This document shows positions 1 to 13,100 of a stretch of DNA of 64,000 nucleotides, one piece after another. The stretch covers positions 8,503,864 through 8,567,863 of the forward strand of contig NC_135550.1 in assembly GCF_964340395.1 (NCBI RefSeq), read 5' to 3'. The translations under genes and the position numbers were made by a program. Positions within the stretch are counted from its first letter, which is position 1. Each line of letters opens with the position of its first letter. The stretch is from Glandiceps talaboti (taxonomy: Eukaryota > Hemichordata > Enteropneusta > Spengelidae). Below the pieces are notes generated by a model. It was not told where the DNA came from. It made no database searches and saw only the letters and a program-made list of their open reading frames with translations.

Positions 1-822
1 CAAGCTACACACTGAATATTCATGAGATCTGTTTTACATGGTTGGGGTAAAGGCTCTCAGGATTCATGATTATTCAGTGTGCAACTTGAATATATTATTT
101 CTGCCGACGCCCATGATGCGGTAGTCCATAGCAAAGATACCCTATAAAGGCTCAAGATCAACTTGATGTTTTTCGGAGATAACAAGAAATTGTAGGTGAT
201 GTCAAATCATGAAATGACTCTCCAGAACTCATAGTTTATGAAAATGTCTGTATTTCCTGGAGTAGTGTTCCTCTTTAACTGGAAGTGCTGTAAAGGTATA
301 GTATTGAACTTCCAGCTAATGTTATTTTTGGCTTGTGGGTACAGTGAGATTCACAATAGACGTATTGCAATACCAGAGGAAAATGTATTGTTCACGAAAG
401 ACTTCTCTTGGGAAAATTAAAAGAGCAAAATTTATCCATGATTTATATGCCAATATCTTATGATTTGAAATGAATTTTCGGTAAAGATATCCACTAGTAT
501 GATTTAAAGTGATTTGAAGTTTCTGTAGATAAAAAGGAGAACAAAATTATCTTAAATTCATCCATGTTTTGATTTAAAATTGTTAAAAAAGTGTGAATGA
601 AGAATGTGAATAATGAAAGGTTGACAGTTTTCTCGTAAACAGGAGGACAAAAACTCTTGCCTTTTCACAAATTTGGTACAAGCTTTAATTCTTACGGCAA
701 AATATTTCAAATTTACAGTAGGTTGAAAGTGGCATAGTCTTAAAGACACGGCTTCAAAATGAAGTAAGATGGTGTCTGTGATGGATTCTTTCTGCTAATT
801 TTGTTGGTTTCTTTTGCTGTAG
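1..822. other. Intron of the PARP gene (left edge)
   Basis: No coding segment seen. The stretch ends in a polypyrimidine tract and acceptor (TTTGCTGTAG) for exon 1. Part of it, about 150-345, is distantly similar to 14890-15060 (shared words such as AAATCATGAAATGA and AGTTTATG), so it is probably an old dispersed repeat. Confidence 0.6.
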
Positions 823-3800
823 GTACAATTTCCGATCTCTGGGCCATGCAACGAGAGCTCTGAGTCAAAGTAGAGGAAGCAGAGAGGGAAATAATGCTTT
901 CATAAAGGTAATATCTGTAGTAGTAGTTAATTTATGTAACATAGAGGGCAGTAATACCTTCATGAGTAGTTATTTGTAGTTTTAGTGTGCATTTGAAGTT
1001 ATTGGTGGCTGAGTGGTTAGCTCATAGGCCTCTTAGTCTAGGTTTGAACGTGCTCAGCACCAGTTGGGCTTGATTCAAATTTAATCATGTTTGTAAATAA
1101 GAATGATGATGATGATACATAGTTTGACCTGACCAAAGAATGCAGAGTTACCCTGAGTACTCTGGTTCCCTCCAGCTCTAACATTTGGGCACTTTTGGTG
1201 CTACACAAGTAGTGATCATATTTAAATTTCTGAGTTTGATTCGAATGAATATAATATATATTATAATATGACAGGGGGTATCTTTATCAAAAGATATTTT
1301 TAAGTCAGTAAACATATTAACTGCATAACTGTTTAATTTACATTTGACATGTAATGGTTTTACCCATGAAAACATTTCTTGTAGTGTATTTTACCAACAT
1401 GTTTAAATATCTATTATATCAACTTGAACTAGACTTACAAAGTATGATGTTGATTAGATTGCATCATGGTCAAGAATACTTTACAGGGGACAGCATGTAT
1501 AATACATACTTAGCTATATTCAAGCTACAAAAGAAGGGTTGGTTTGGGGTTAGGAGCCATTAAACTATATTAACTGGTTTAGTAGTGCATTGGCTGTGAA
1601 GAATCTAAAAAAAGTAGCGTTGGAGAATTAAGTTATTTTTGGTTGCAAACTCGTAGGAATGAAAATTCAATAATTTCATGACAAAGAAACATTTTTCATA
1701 CACTGGAATTGTTGTCCTCCATTTAATACCAATTTGTTTTTAATATTAGCAGTGTAGATTAGAAAGATGTTGTGATAGTCTTAAAGGAAAATGTGACAAA
1801 TTTTGTCTCTCAGGTAAATCTTAATTTTGACATTTTTGTTTTCGCCAACAGGATGCAGCCATAAGTGATGGTGCATACGCTGTTAGAAATTATGTTCGAT
1901 TTGCACTTGAGAAGGGTGTGTCCAAAGCAATACTGAATGTACTCATAGCAACAGTGCCTAACTTCAAGGTAAGAATACTTCATTGAGTGGCTGGCAACCT
2001 ATAGTTACCATGGTAATACCTGGTTACCAAGGAGATAAGGATGTAAATAGATTAGTTTCCATAGCAACAGTGCTTCATGCAGTGGTAGGAATACTGGGAC
2101 TGCCAATACTGTGGAGTGGCTATCACTTACAACAATCTCCATAACTAGTAACTATGGAGATGTGCATGTAAATAGATCAATCATCAAGGTAACAATGAAT
2201 TTTGGTTACTTTTGATGGATATAGTGAAGTAAAAAGATCACGTCATAGCAACTTACTGGTGAAATTCAATATTTCTGCTGTTTGTTTTCATCTTTATAGG
2301 TAAAGAGATTTGCTAACATCACATTTTTTAGCTCCGCTGTCAGCGAAAGCTGAAAGCGTAGCTTTAGGTATAGGTTGTATAGAGTATAGAGAGTAGAGTG
2401 AATCATAGGTGTCCGTCAAACTTTTATATTTTCATTATTTTCTCCGGAAGTGACAGTCAGTATTCTTAGATATTTGGTGTGCATGTTCCCTGGGGGGAGG
2501 CTATTCAGATTTGTTCATGCCAAGTTGATCTGTGCCATTTTCAATTTTTTATGATTTTTTTTCATAAAATGTCATTTTCATCATCTCCGTGAAAACTTAT
2601 TGTCAGATTGCTTTGATATCTGGTGTGTTGATGCGCAGGGGGTAGCTTACTCAGGTTTGTTAATTTCAAGTCAGCACATCTTCATTTTTATTTTTTATGA
2701 TTTTTTTTTTGTAATTTGAAAAAAAAATGAATATGTTAATGAGGATAATGACCGACGCCATATTGGAAATCATTCGACGAGACTTTAAGTAAACTGCCAC
2801 TTTTCAAAAGACACTATTGACGTCAAACAAGCAATGTAATATGTGCTATAGTCATAATTCTACGCATTGGGCGCCCAAATGCATGAAGTGACAAGCGTTT
2901 ATTCGAAACAGGGTTGTAAACTTCAAATCCAAATTCTGCACCCTTCTACATAATCAGCCAGTCCGCAACGTCCTTATTTGCATACTCTATCCTGATTCGA
3001 CCAGAAGCTGAAGCTGACCTCATTTGACCGGACGATTTTCCACAGCAAGCAACAACACAAGACGTTCTTGGTACTCACTAAAATCTCACTTCAGACCCAC
3101 TATAAAAATGTGATGTTTTCAGATAACATGTAACTTGTGATTAATTCTATATTGTCGTGCAATTTGGAGTGACAGTGAACCAGAATTAAGACAACTTGCG
3201 TAAGGAAGGCATGCGGTTGAAGTTATGCAAGAGCAGTCTAACTGCGGACTGTGAATCAACCAAATTTTGTTTATTGGCCGACAGTTCACATGTAAAGTTA
3301 AACGACATGAACGTGTCTTGCCATTTCCAAAATGCAAATATTTGGCAAGTAAAAATAATTAAAATAATCACAACTTTAATTTGGCTTCAGACTTTGCATT
3401 ATGTTTTGCGTATCTTTCCCCGTTTTACATGTAAATCCGATGTCATCAGTGATCATACCGCGAGGGGCTGCTTTGAGTACGAGCGAAGTGAGGCATGTTG
3501 AGAATTATAAATATTGCGAAATGTCAAGTACAAGTTTTAAATACAATGGAATGATGAAAAAAAATGGCCGAGTCTGCTGACAGGCGCCGCGCCGGTCACA
3601 AGAAACACTGTAAATTCCATCTTTCTTAGTTTCCGTATGGCGACAACCCCAGATACCCGGATGCACGAGGGACTAACCCGGAAGGAAGTCGTTGTCAGCC
3701 ATACGTTACAGTGGTAACATCGTCCGAGAAATCGCTGCGTTCAGAGTGTCATTATTCACAGAATTGTTGTTTTCGAGTGAAAACGCGTCTTGAATTGTAT

Positions 3801-6800
3801 AAATCTAACAAATGAAGACATGTCAAGTTATATTTTGAAAGTTTTATCGCTAGTTTGAGACGATTTTCTCACGTACTATCGAGGCTTACTTGGACTTGGA
3901 CCTTACTCCAGTTCATCGGGAAGTTTAGCCAGTCCGATAATTCTTTCTGGTTTAGTTTACAACACTTTTGATCACGCAGATTTTGTTGTTGTGATGAAAA
4001 GAAATTAAAAAAAAAAAGATCACTTCAACCATTTCGTTGTGTTTTCTTTATGAAAGGTAATAGTCCTGCTTGCATACAGAGGAATTCGGGACTCGATTCT
4101 GACAATTGTCCCTCCCCCTCAAGTCAGTAATACAGACTCGTGCACCGTCATGGAAGCAGGACTAGAAAGGTAATAGAACATGAACGAGTGTTACCACTGT
4201 AACGTATGGCTGCCAGAATGACTCTCTTTCTGGTACTTGGCGGGGATTGTCGTCGTCCGGAAACTAAGATGGCGATTAATACATTTCTTCCCTATATATA
4301 TCTACTCAACTTGTACAAGTTGAATGTTGTTGACTTGGTAAATTTGTTAGAAAATTGAAATTGAAATTGCCTCAAAATTATTTTAGATCCCTAGTTTATT
4401 TCATTCATCATTAAAATTTCCCAGGGTTAAAGCTGTAAGACAATGGCATTATTTATAGCCAACCTCAAAATCATCTTTTTTTTCTTTTTAGTCCCCGCGG
4501 ACGAAGTCCGGAACGGGGACTTATGGATTGGGTTCCGTCTGTCCGTCCGTGCGTCCGTGCGTCCGTCCGTCCGTCCGTCCGTCCGTCCGTCCGCAGCCGT
4601 TTCTTGGAGATGCCTGTACCGATTTTTTTCAAACTTGGTACAGGGGCAACATGCTATGGCATACATATGCACGTCAATTTGTTTTATGATACGATCCAAT
4701 ATGGCCGCCTAGCAGCCATTTTGTTTGCGAATTTTCCCTGTCTAAAGCCATAACTCAGACATGCTCACACAGATCTCATTCAGAGTTGGTATTAGGACAG
4801 TGTTCTATGGCATATATGTGCATATTCATTGTTGTCATGATACGATCCAATATGGCCGCCTGGCAGCCATTTTGTTTGTGAATTTTCATGTCCAAAGCCA
4901 TAACTTAGACATGCTTGAACAGATCTCATTCAAAGTTGGTATTAGGACAGTGTTCTATGACATACATGTGCATATCCATTTTCATTGTGATACGATCCAA
5001 TATGGCTGCCTGGCAGCCATTTTGTTTGCAAATTTTCCATGTCCAAAGCCATAACTCAGACATGCTTGAACAGATCTCATTCAAAGTTGGTATTAGGACA
5101 GTGTTCTATGACATACATGTGCATATCCATTTTCATTGTGATACGATCCAATATGGCTGCCTGGCAGCCATTTTGTTTGCAAATTTTCCATGTCCAAAGC
5201 CATAACTCAGACATGCTTGAACAGATCTCATTCAAAGTTGGTATTAGGACAGTGTTCTATGACATACATTTGCATATCCATTTTCATATTGATATGATCC
5301 CCCATACCCGACCAATCCTTTATTGTTGTAGGCATGTTCCATGTCCGACAAGCAGACACAACATATCTAAGTCTGTTTGATTTAGGTTCACAAGTGTTGT
5401 TGCGTGATCAGAGTAGTGCTAATTCCTTAAAACCCAATCATAGCGGGGACTATGTCATTCTCAATGGCTTGTTCTTGTGTGCATTTCCCAGTCATTTTTT
5501 TTCTGAGATTTTGTGCAATTTTTCATAACTGTAGATTTTTGTTATAAAATGGTGACTATGGTATAAAAGTACAATACATTACCAACTTCTGTGTAAAATG
5601 TGTTTTACAGTGAGACATCATATGAACCACTAACCACTTTATTGCATCGCTAAAACAAAACTGCATAGTGAAGAGCTGAAGAACTGAACCACTTCTACGT
5701 GTCACCAAAATAAAAAATAAAATTAAAAAAAAAACCGGAGCTATTCTGACCGATAGGTCGCTTGTTATGAAAGTATTGCTCCTGTGTTTTCTGAGTTAAA
5801 AGAGTCGGTCTTCAACATTTCGTAGAACTGGTAGAATTCAGAAATAGGTTTATAGTTTTCTTCCGCTGCCAGGAAATTTGCACTGAGCCAAAATATGAAT
5901 GTCATTCTGCTATGCATGATTATTAATAATCATGTATTCGTTTATTCGTTACAGATGTACCTATTTGATAATGTGTTCATTGCTGTCCGTAATGGCCATC
6001 ATAAGCTGGCAGGGCATATAATTGAAATGGCCGAGAAGTCTGGCGGCCATGGATTCAATTTCCTTCATAAAGAGGTAACTAGGTTTTTTTACTCTTTTGT
6101 CTTTTCGCCTTTTTTCGTACATCTTGAATTATGGGATGTATGTGAAGCCATTGGAAGGGTCCAAATGATTTGAAATCATACATAGCTATACTTTCTTGTA
6201 ATCGTTACCATTAACATTGTAGTCGGTATGCTTTAAAGCTACACTAGTTGTAACTGGAATGATATTTTTTCGATTGGACATGAAAAGTTCATTCACTGCA
6301 AATTGTTAAAATACCAATAACTAGACATTGTGCATGTTGATTAGGTTCTGATTGTATCCATAAGACAGTAGTAGTACAGCAACATATTGAAAACATGATT
6401 GCATTTGGGAGCTGATTTTTGGGTGTGGACCCAAAAATCAATTTGATGTGATTTATTGTACCATGTTATGTACAGCTACAGAAATATGTTTACTGCACAG
6501 GTCATCCAATTCTGTTCATGGCGTACGATATTACGAGTAAATCTGACAAAACAGTTTCAAAAAAGCATTCCAGTTGCAGCTAGTGTAGCTTTAATATTTA
6601 ACTCAAAATGTCAAAATTCAGGTTTGTGTGTTCTCATTTCTATACTCCCAAGTCCATTGAATTGAAATGTTTACAGTAGAACTCATACTCCCATTCTGCC
6701 ATTTACAATATAGAGCTTTCAGAAAAATTGAAAATTGGCAACATTGTTACTGAAGCTGTTTTTTTTATGTGAAATTCAAACTATTATGATTTGGTCTCAA

Positions 6801-7053
6801 TAGTTGCCTCATTTTGTCTTTACTACAGTTGTATTGTTGTCATAGTGATGATATTTGACATGTTTATGACATCAGAGCTTTCTGTTGTTTCTATATCTAT
6901 GTCGTACATAAGTCATTAATGCAAGGAGTAAAATATTGCTAACTTTCACTGATTTTATTTGTTATCATTTGCTAGGTTTTATTGTATGATAATGAGGAAC
7001 TTACCAAATTCAGGACAACGTCAGTACGAAAGAAGCCTTTTGACAATGATGTG
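823..7053 (+). CDS. PARP gene exons 1-4: N-terminal segment before the clear ankyrin repeats
   Basis: Exons 823-907, 1852-1968, 5955-6074 and 6976-7053 encode about 132 residues. All junctions after the first are phase 0. Exon 1 is rich in S, R and G and ends AFIK. Exon 3 includes [20 protein letters not shown], which looks like a degenerate ankyrin helix pair. Exon 4 ends KKPFDNDV and runs straight into the first clear repeat in exon 5. Acceptors are TGTAG, CAACAG, TTACAG and GCTAG. Donors are GTAATA, GTAAGA, GTAACT and GTAAGT. The large intron 1969-5954 is filled with repeats. No function can be read from this segment on its own. Confidence 0.8.
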
Positions 7054-7084
7054 GTAAGTTTGTTTAAAACTGATAGATAGTACC

Positions 7085-7173
<89 letters not shown>

Positions 7174-10100
7174 GCCTGTGTGTCTGTGTGTCAGTCTCAG
7201 TCTGTCTCTGTCTGATCTGAAAATGTATGACATGATTAAAATGAAATTTGATGCACATTCAGTGGGGCAATGTCAAGATCTTACTTGTCATTATTTTGCC
7301 TTTGGAGAAAAAATCTTGGATATTAACCATTTACAAAAACTAGCATCGTCACACTGTATTTTGACAAGCACTCTCTTGAAGAAAAAAATTGAAAATGTAC
7401 ATATTTAAAAAACAAAACGATAAGTTTAAATTTTTTTATTGATATGCATAAAACACCTCCAATTCAAATCTTATTGTACAAACTTTAAGTGTATCAGTAT
7501 TAATATTGACAGTTTTCATTTTGGGTTTTGTTTTGTCTGTCTGCCACGTAACTATTGATATATTGGTTGTTTTGATTCTAGATTTTACCCTTGCATTGTG
7601 CAGCTATCAACCCCAATCCAAAGTACTTGTCCAAGTTATTAGCAGTCTTACCAGATTACAATGTGGGTGATAAGATAGGACGTAAACCCATTCATTATGC
7701 TGCGTCGTGTGAAGGCACTGGACCACTTGAACTACTTCTTGGCAGGTACGTCTTGAAGATGTGAAAAAAATAAGATGCTATCAGTTTCACTGATGGTATT
7801 AATGATGACAACACAAGTGCCTATTTGGGTGAAAAGTGTTGTTTGTCATTGAAATTTGGGACTGCTAATAAAAAATGTCCGTATAGTGTTCTTCTGACTT
7901 TAATTGTGGTTTCTAAGACATTCGGATGGTTAACATTCGTAATATGAATTGGAAACATCACCAACATGTACATACACTTACCTTTTTTCCTATTTTTTGC
8001 CGACTGATGGACATCATTTTGGTCAAATTGGAAAGATAGAAATAAATTGGGGTCAACCTTAGACTCTGATACCCAGTTCACATATAATCAAACAATTCTA
8101 AAAAATGCTAAGACCGCTTTGATCATACTTCTTGTCTAATTGTTGTAGGGGTTGTAATCCTGAAGAAACTGACAATATGGGACACACACCATTGATGCTG
8201 GCTGCCAAGACAGCACGGGTACACAACATTGAAGTGTTGATGAAGAAATTAAAAGATAAACAGAGTCAGGAGGATGATGACGAGGAGGGGGGAGCAGGAA
8301 AAAGTCAACTCAGAGGAGTGGATAGGGTTAATAGAAGTTCCTACACTGCGCTACACTTTGCTGCAGAAAATGGACACACAGTAAGTTAAACTCATTCTCA
8401 GTTCACAGGCATCACTAAATTGTTCTTGTATTTACATTGAAGTGGCACAAACTGAGTTTATAAGCATGGAGTGAAAATACTTCAACAAAACCACATTCTA
8501 GTATAATGTTAATGTCGATGCGTGTCTTCTATAACATTATGATTGTCTTCTGGCATTGTTAGAACAATTGAATGTATAGTCAGAAGTCGGAATTTCCTCA
8601 ACATTTTTTGATAGGTATCATAAATTATGTCATTGGATTGTTTGTAAGTTATATCTTAATGCCAGGTTTGAATTCAGTTAATTGCAAGTGATGGTTAAGT
8701 GTGTGCTTCATTAAGTAGAATACTGTGAGTACCTTTTAAATATGCAGTAAAAACTACACCAAAATACGTAGAAACTTAGTTTGTGTTCCTTTACTTGGAC
8801 CAAATAAGTCAGCTCTGTTTTCAGAAAATGTCACAAACTGTAATTTCCTTTTATGATGTACTTACAAGGACTACATTAAACTTAAAGGCAAATCAGGGGT
8901 ATATAACTTTTAAGACCCCCTAACTTTGTGGGGGTTATTTTCAAATGTTATAAATGTTGTTTTTTGTAGGATGCAGTACGTGCCTTAATCAAGCATGGTG
9001 GTATTTTAGACAAGCCACTGAGTTCTGGAAGAAATAAAGTCACACCTCTTATGCTGGCTGCAGCCCGCGGAAGTCTTGCCACCGTGAAAGTGTTAGTTGA
9101 AGCGGGTGCTGCCATTGAAAAGAAAGGTAAGATTGAAGTTATATTGCTTATGGTAGTTGAAATCCATGGAAGGGAATCTTGTCACCATGACAGTGTTATT
9201 TGAAGTGGGAACTGCCTTTACCAAAGAAAAGGTAAGATTGAAGTCGTATCTCTTACGGTAGTTGAAATCCATGGAAGGGAAGTCAGGTCACATTAAAAAT
9301 GTTAATTGAAGTCCATTACAAAGAAAGGTAAAGTTAATGTCACAACTCTTATGTTCTGTGCAGTCTGTAGAAATCTTGCCACTGTGAAAGTGTTAGTTAA
9401 AGTGTGTGCTGCCATTGACAAGAAAGGTAAAGTTAGTGTCACAACTCATATGTTGGCTGCAGCCCGTAGAAACTGTAACATGATGTGGGTGAAACCATTG
9501 AAGAGAAAGGTAAGAAGTTATACCTCTCATAGTGGTTGCAACCCTTACAACTCTTGCCACAGTTAAAAGGCATTAGAGTGAAAGTAGTTTCACTCTTTGA
9601 AAAAAATGATGAGATAGAGAATATACCAGGGATATGTATGTTTGCTCTATCACATACTCCAACATAAGTTATGTTCATAATTACTGAAATTTTTCCTGTT
9701 ATTTTAATAATAACTATTTGTTATGATCTATTTGTGTCTAGACAAGCTGAAGAGAACAGCTTTACTCCATGCAGTATTGAATGGCCAGTATCCAGTAGCT
9801 TGTTACTTCCTGAGGAGAGGGGCCAATGTGAATGCTGCCGATTCATCAGGAAATACAGTCACACATTATGCGGCCGGCTATGGGTGGTGGTACTGTCTTA
9901 AATTACTCATCAAAGCAGGAGCTAGTATCAATGCACCAAATGACTGGAAGGTAAGACAGACTTCAGTCAAAATGGGGTATTGAAAAACGACTGAAAAAAT
10001 GATGGAAAACAAACTATAGAACTATAGAAAGACGAACAGAAAGGGATGTAGAATATTAGCAATCAGATATGTTCCTTTGTTCCATCATTTCTGAGTTGTA

Positions 10101-13100
10101 ACATACCTTTTTTTGCCATTGTGCCCTTCCATGTTGCAGAGCATGGTTGTCTACCACTATACTACTTTGAGTTTTCTGGAGCATATGGTCTGACACCTGG
10201 TTGGGTGTTTACACCCATTTGCGTACTTTTTGTATTTTATTTTGCAGTCATGTTTTGTTGTTTTGTGTAACAGACTATAATTCATTGTCTAACAGTTATA
10301 TTCTGTCCAATTTTCAAAAACTTCAGTCAAAGTTCTGTCATTTTTCAAACAACACCACTGAGACTACCATTTTGTATCGAAGACTACAACCCATTGTTTA
10401 ACAATCATGGTCTATCAACGTTTCTTGTTTTTTGGCAGACTACACCCCTGGGTATCGCCATTTTGAAAGGCCACACAGGTTGTGCAGATCTTCTCCTTGA
10501 TCAAGAGGGTGTTGATCTCAATTTCAAAGACGAGATCGGTTGTACACTGGTCATGTTAGTGGCTGGTAGTCCCCTGGTGAAGAGTTTGACAACTCAAATT
10601 AGGTATCTGGTTAAAACTAAGAAAGCAGACGTTTCCTTAACAGATGTTAACAACAACAATGCCGTAAGTATTGTCACAGTCTTACAAATACTTGAAGATG
10701 TTCATATAAACTTCTGGTTTTCTGCTACCAAAACACATGAACTATTTTCAGCTTTTTAGATGCTGTTTGCCATTTAGTTTCTGTTGATGTTTAATTTCCT
10801 TGTTTATTTTCATCGATATTTTGTGTGAAAAGTGTGATTGGAGACGATGAAAAGTTGGTTGACAGGTCTTAGACACATTTACTCAAGTGTATATTTGACG
10901 ATGCTCTCTCAAAAAGGGGGGGGGGTAGTTCAGTGGTTTTGACAATATTTATAATCTGAAGTAGAAATGTTTAGGATATAGATGTAGTAAACATGAAATG
11001 AATAGTAGACAGTTTAGGAAGATACAAAAGATGATAAAACTCTGTTCTGTAGTCATGGCAACCACAGTCATGTACACATCTCAACCGTAGTTCATTAGTT
11101 TGGAGTAAATATACTATCTCTTGTCAGATATCTAAATTTTCAAGCAGTAATAATAATTCAGGAGTAACATTATTCAATTAAAAAAAAAAACATAAATGAA
11201 AAAACTAAACAAAATGTGGGTATCATATTATCCCATGCACAATCTAAGCTGTATGCATAGAACAAAAAATATGGAGTTTATACATAGGTTGTTTTGCATC
11301 ATGACAGTGTGTCTACGTCCATAGTTCTATGAGGCTGTATGAATGAAACGTTCTGAATTGCCATTATTTTTAACGTAAGGGTTTTGTTACAACATTTCTT
11401 TGACTTGTAGTGAAAAGGCCCCCTATGTCACTCATATTTTCCTCTGCTGAACATCGAAAAAATATTTGGGAACGATATCTGATTACAAAATACCTGACAT
11501 TGTTTTATGTTTTTGTACTCTCTCCAGCTCCATCATTTAGCAAATAATTCCATCCAAGAGAGCCAATATTCCGTAAGTATTAGCAGTTTAGAAGTGAATG
11601 TGTAACTGTTGCCCAAATCAATATTTTTTTAATTTCAATTTCATGCAATTTTAATAATTTCTCACTTGTTCTACTAGACAGCTCAATGTATATATTTTAC
11701 TTGATCTTTGAAAAAAGTCAGTTAATGTGAAATACTTTTTCATTTTTTTTTCAATTTTACTTTTTTAGGGGGATTGCAAAACTAATTTGCTTTATTTCAT
11801 AATTATGCTTACAGACAAAGATTGACAGTAGTAAGGTTGATATCAGTTTGGAGGTTGCTAAGATACTGTTAGATCATGGTTGTAACCCATCGACCGTCAA
11901 CTCACAGGGGGAGACACCGCTAGTGGTGGCGATACAACAGGTAAGTTAAGTTGTAGCATAAATAGAGACAACTCACAGGGGAGACACCTCAAGTGGTGTC
12001 AATACAACAGGCAAATTAACTTGTAACTCATATAGTCAACTCATAGAGGGAGACACCCCTAGTGGTGATGATATAACAGGCATGTTGCCCATCTACTGTC
12101 AACTCACAGGGAGAGACATCCTTAGTGGTTGTGACACAAATAAGTTGACTATTAACCCACAGATTGACAGAATCATTTCACAGGGGGACACCCATAGTGG
12201 TACCAATGCGACAAGTAAAGTTGACCTGTAACCCAAGTCTGTTAGCTTTACCAAAGTAATAGTACCTGTAAAGTAACATTTTGCCGGTTCACATCCAATG
12301 TTCACTTGCGTCTTCTATACTTGTGTGGCATCATTTGTGGGATGTTGTTCGTGGGTAATACAACTTAAGATCATGCTGACAGAATTGAACTGTAATAAGT
12401 TCGATATAAGGAATACAAACCTTGCATCAAATGTAATATATGACTTCTGTACATGGTTTATTTTGCAGAATAATGTGGAATTAGTCAAACTGTTGGTAGA
12501 CAAAGGAAGTCAAATCCATTCTGAAGACAATGATACAAACAAAGTTGGTGAAAACCTGCTCCATATTATGGCAAAACAGTGTCTGGAAAGTGATCTCTCT
12601 GCCCTCATTGATACTATAGTTAGCAAGGTAACTAACCGTGTTATCATTTTGGGAATGAAACCTTGTGTGTGTTATTTCTGTGTAATTATCAACGATGAAC
12701 AGTCACATACTTAATTTAAAGGCCAATGTCTGATTAGAATTAAATTTAGGTGTGAAAAGTGTTGTCTGACAGAGGTGTAGCAAAATTTGGTCCAGAACAA
12801 AGTGGTCCTGTTTAATTTATCTCCTGTTTTGCTCCACTGATAAAATAATAATAATAATTCAAGACTGGAGGACTTAAGCTCTGGGATTAGTGTCTCACGT
12901 GCTACCCAGGGTTAATGATAATTTGCTTTGCTTTTGAAAATGAGTCATCTGGGAAGAAAACCTGAAGAGATGACTCACTCGTAAGTATAACAATATGACA
13001 TATGGCCATTTGTGAACAAGCTAGTGATATCGTCTCATTAGCTCCGTTAGAGAGCTATTTGTCATGTCCTTCACTATTGTAACTTGAGAGTCTGTAAGTG

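Larger units (their letters stand above)
4489..5452. mobile_element. Non-autonomous TIR element with internal tandem repeat
   Basis: TAGTCCCCGC at 4489-4498 is matched exactly by its reverse complement at 5443-5452. Just inside the left end is a GTCC microsatellite, and most of the body is a 151-base tandem repeat. No transposase ORF. Target duplication not clear. Confidence 0.6.

Noticed and set aside
1004-1080. A functional tRNA gene
   Set aside because: A- and B-box-like words are present but no cloverleaf can be closed; it fits a SINE head better.
4443-5380. Overlapping plus-strand ORFs of 76-113 codons
   Set aside because: They run through the GTCC array and the 151-base tandem repeat and repeat themselves in sequence; there is no domain.
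9306-9566. Ankyrin-like ORF in intron 7 as a real exon
   Set aside because: It has no acceptor, breaks frame between units and is best explained as decayed copies of exon 7.
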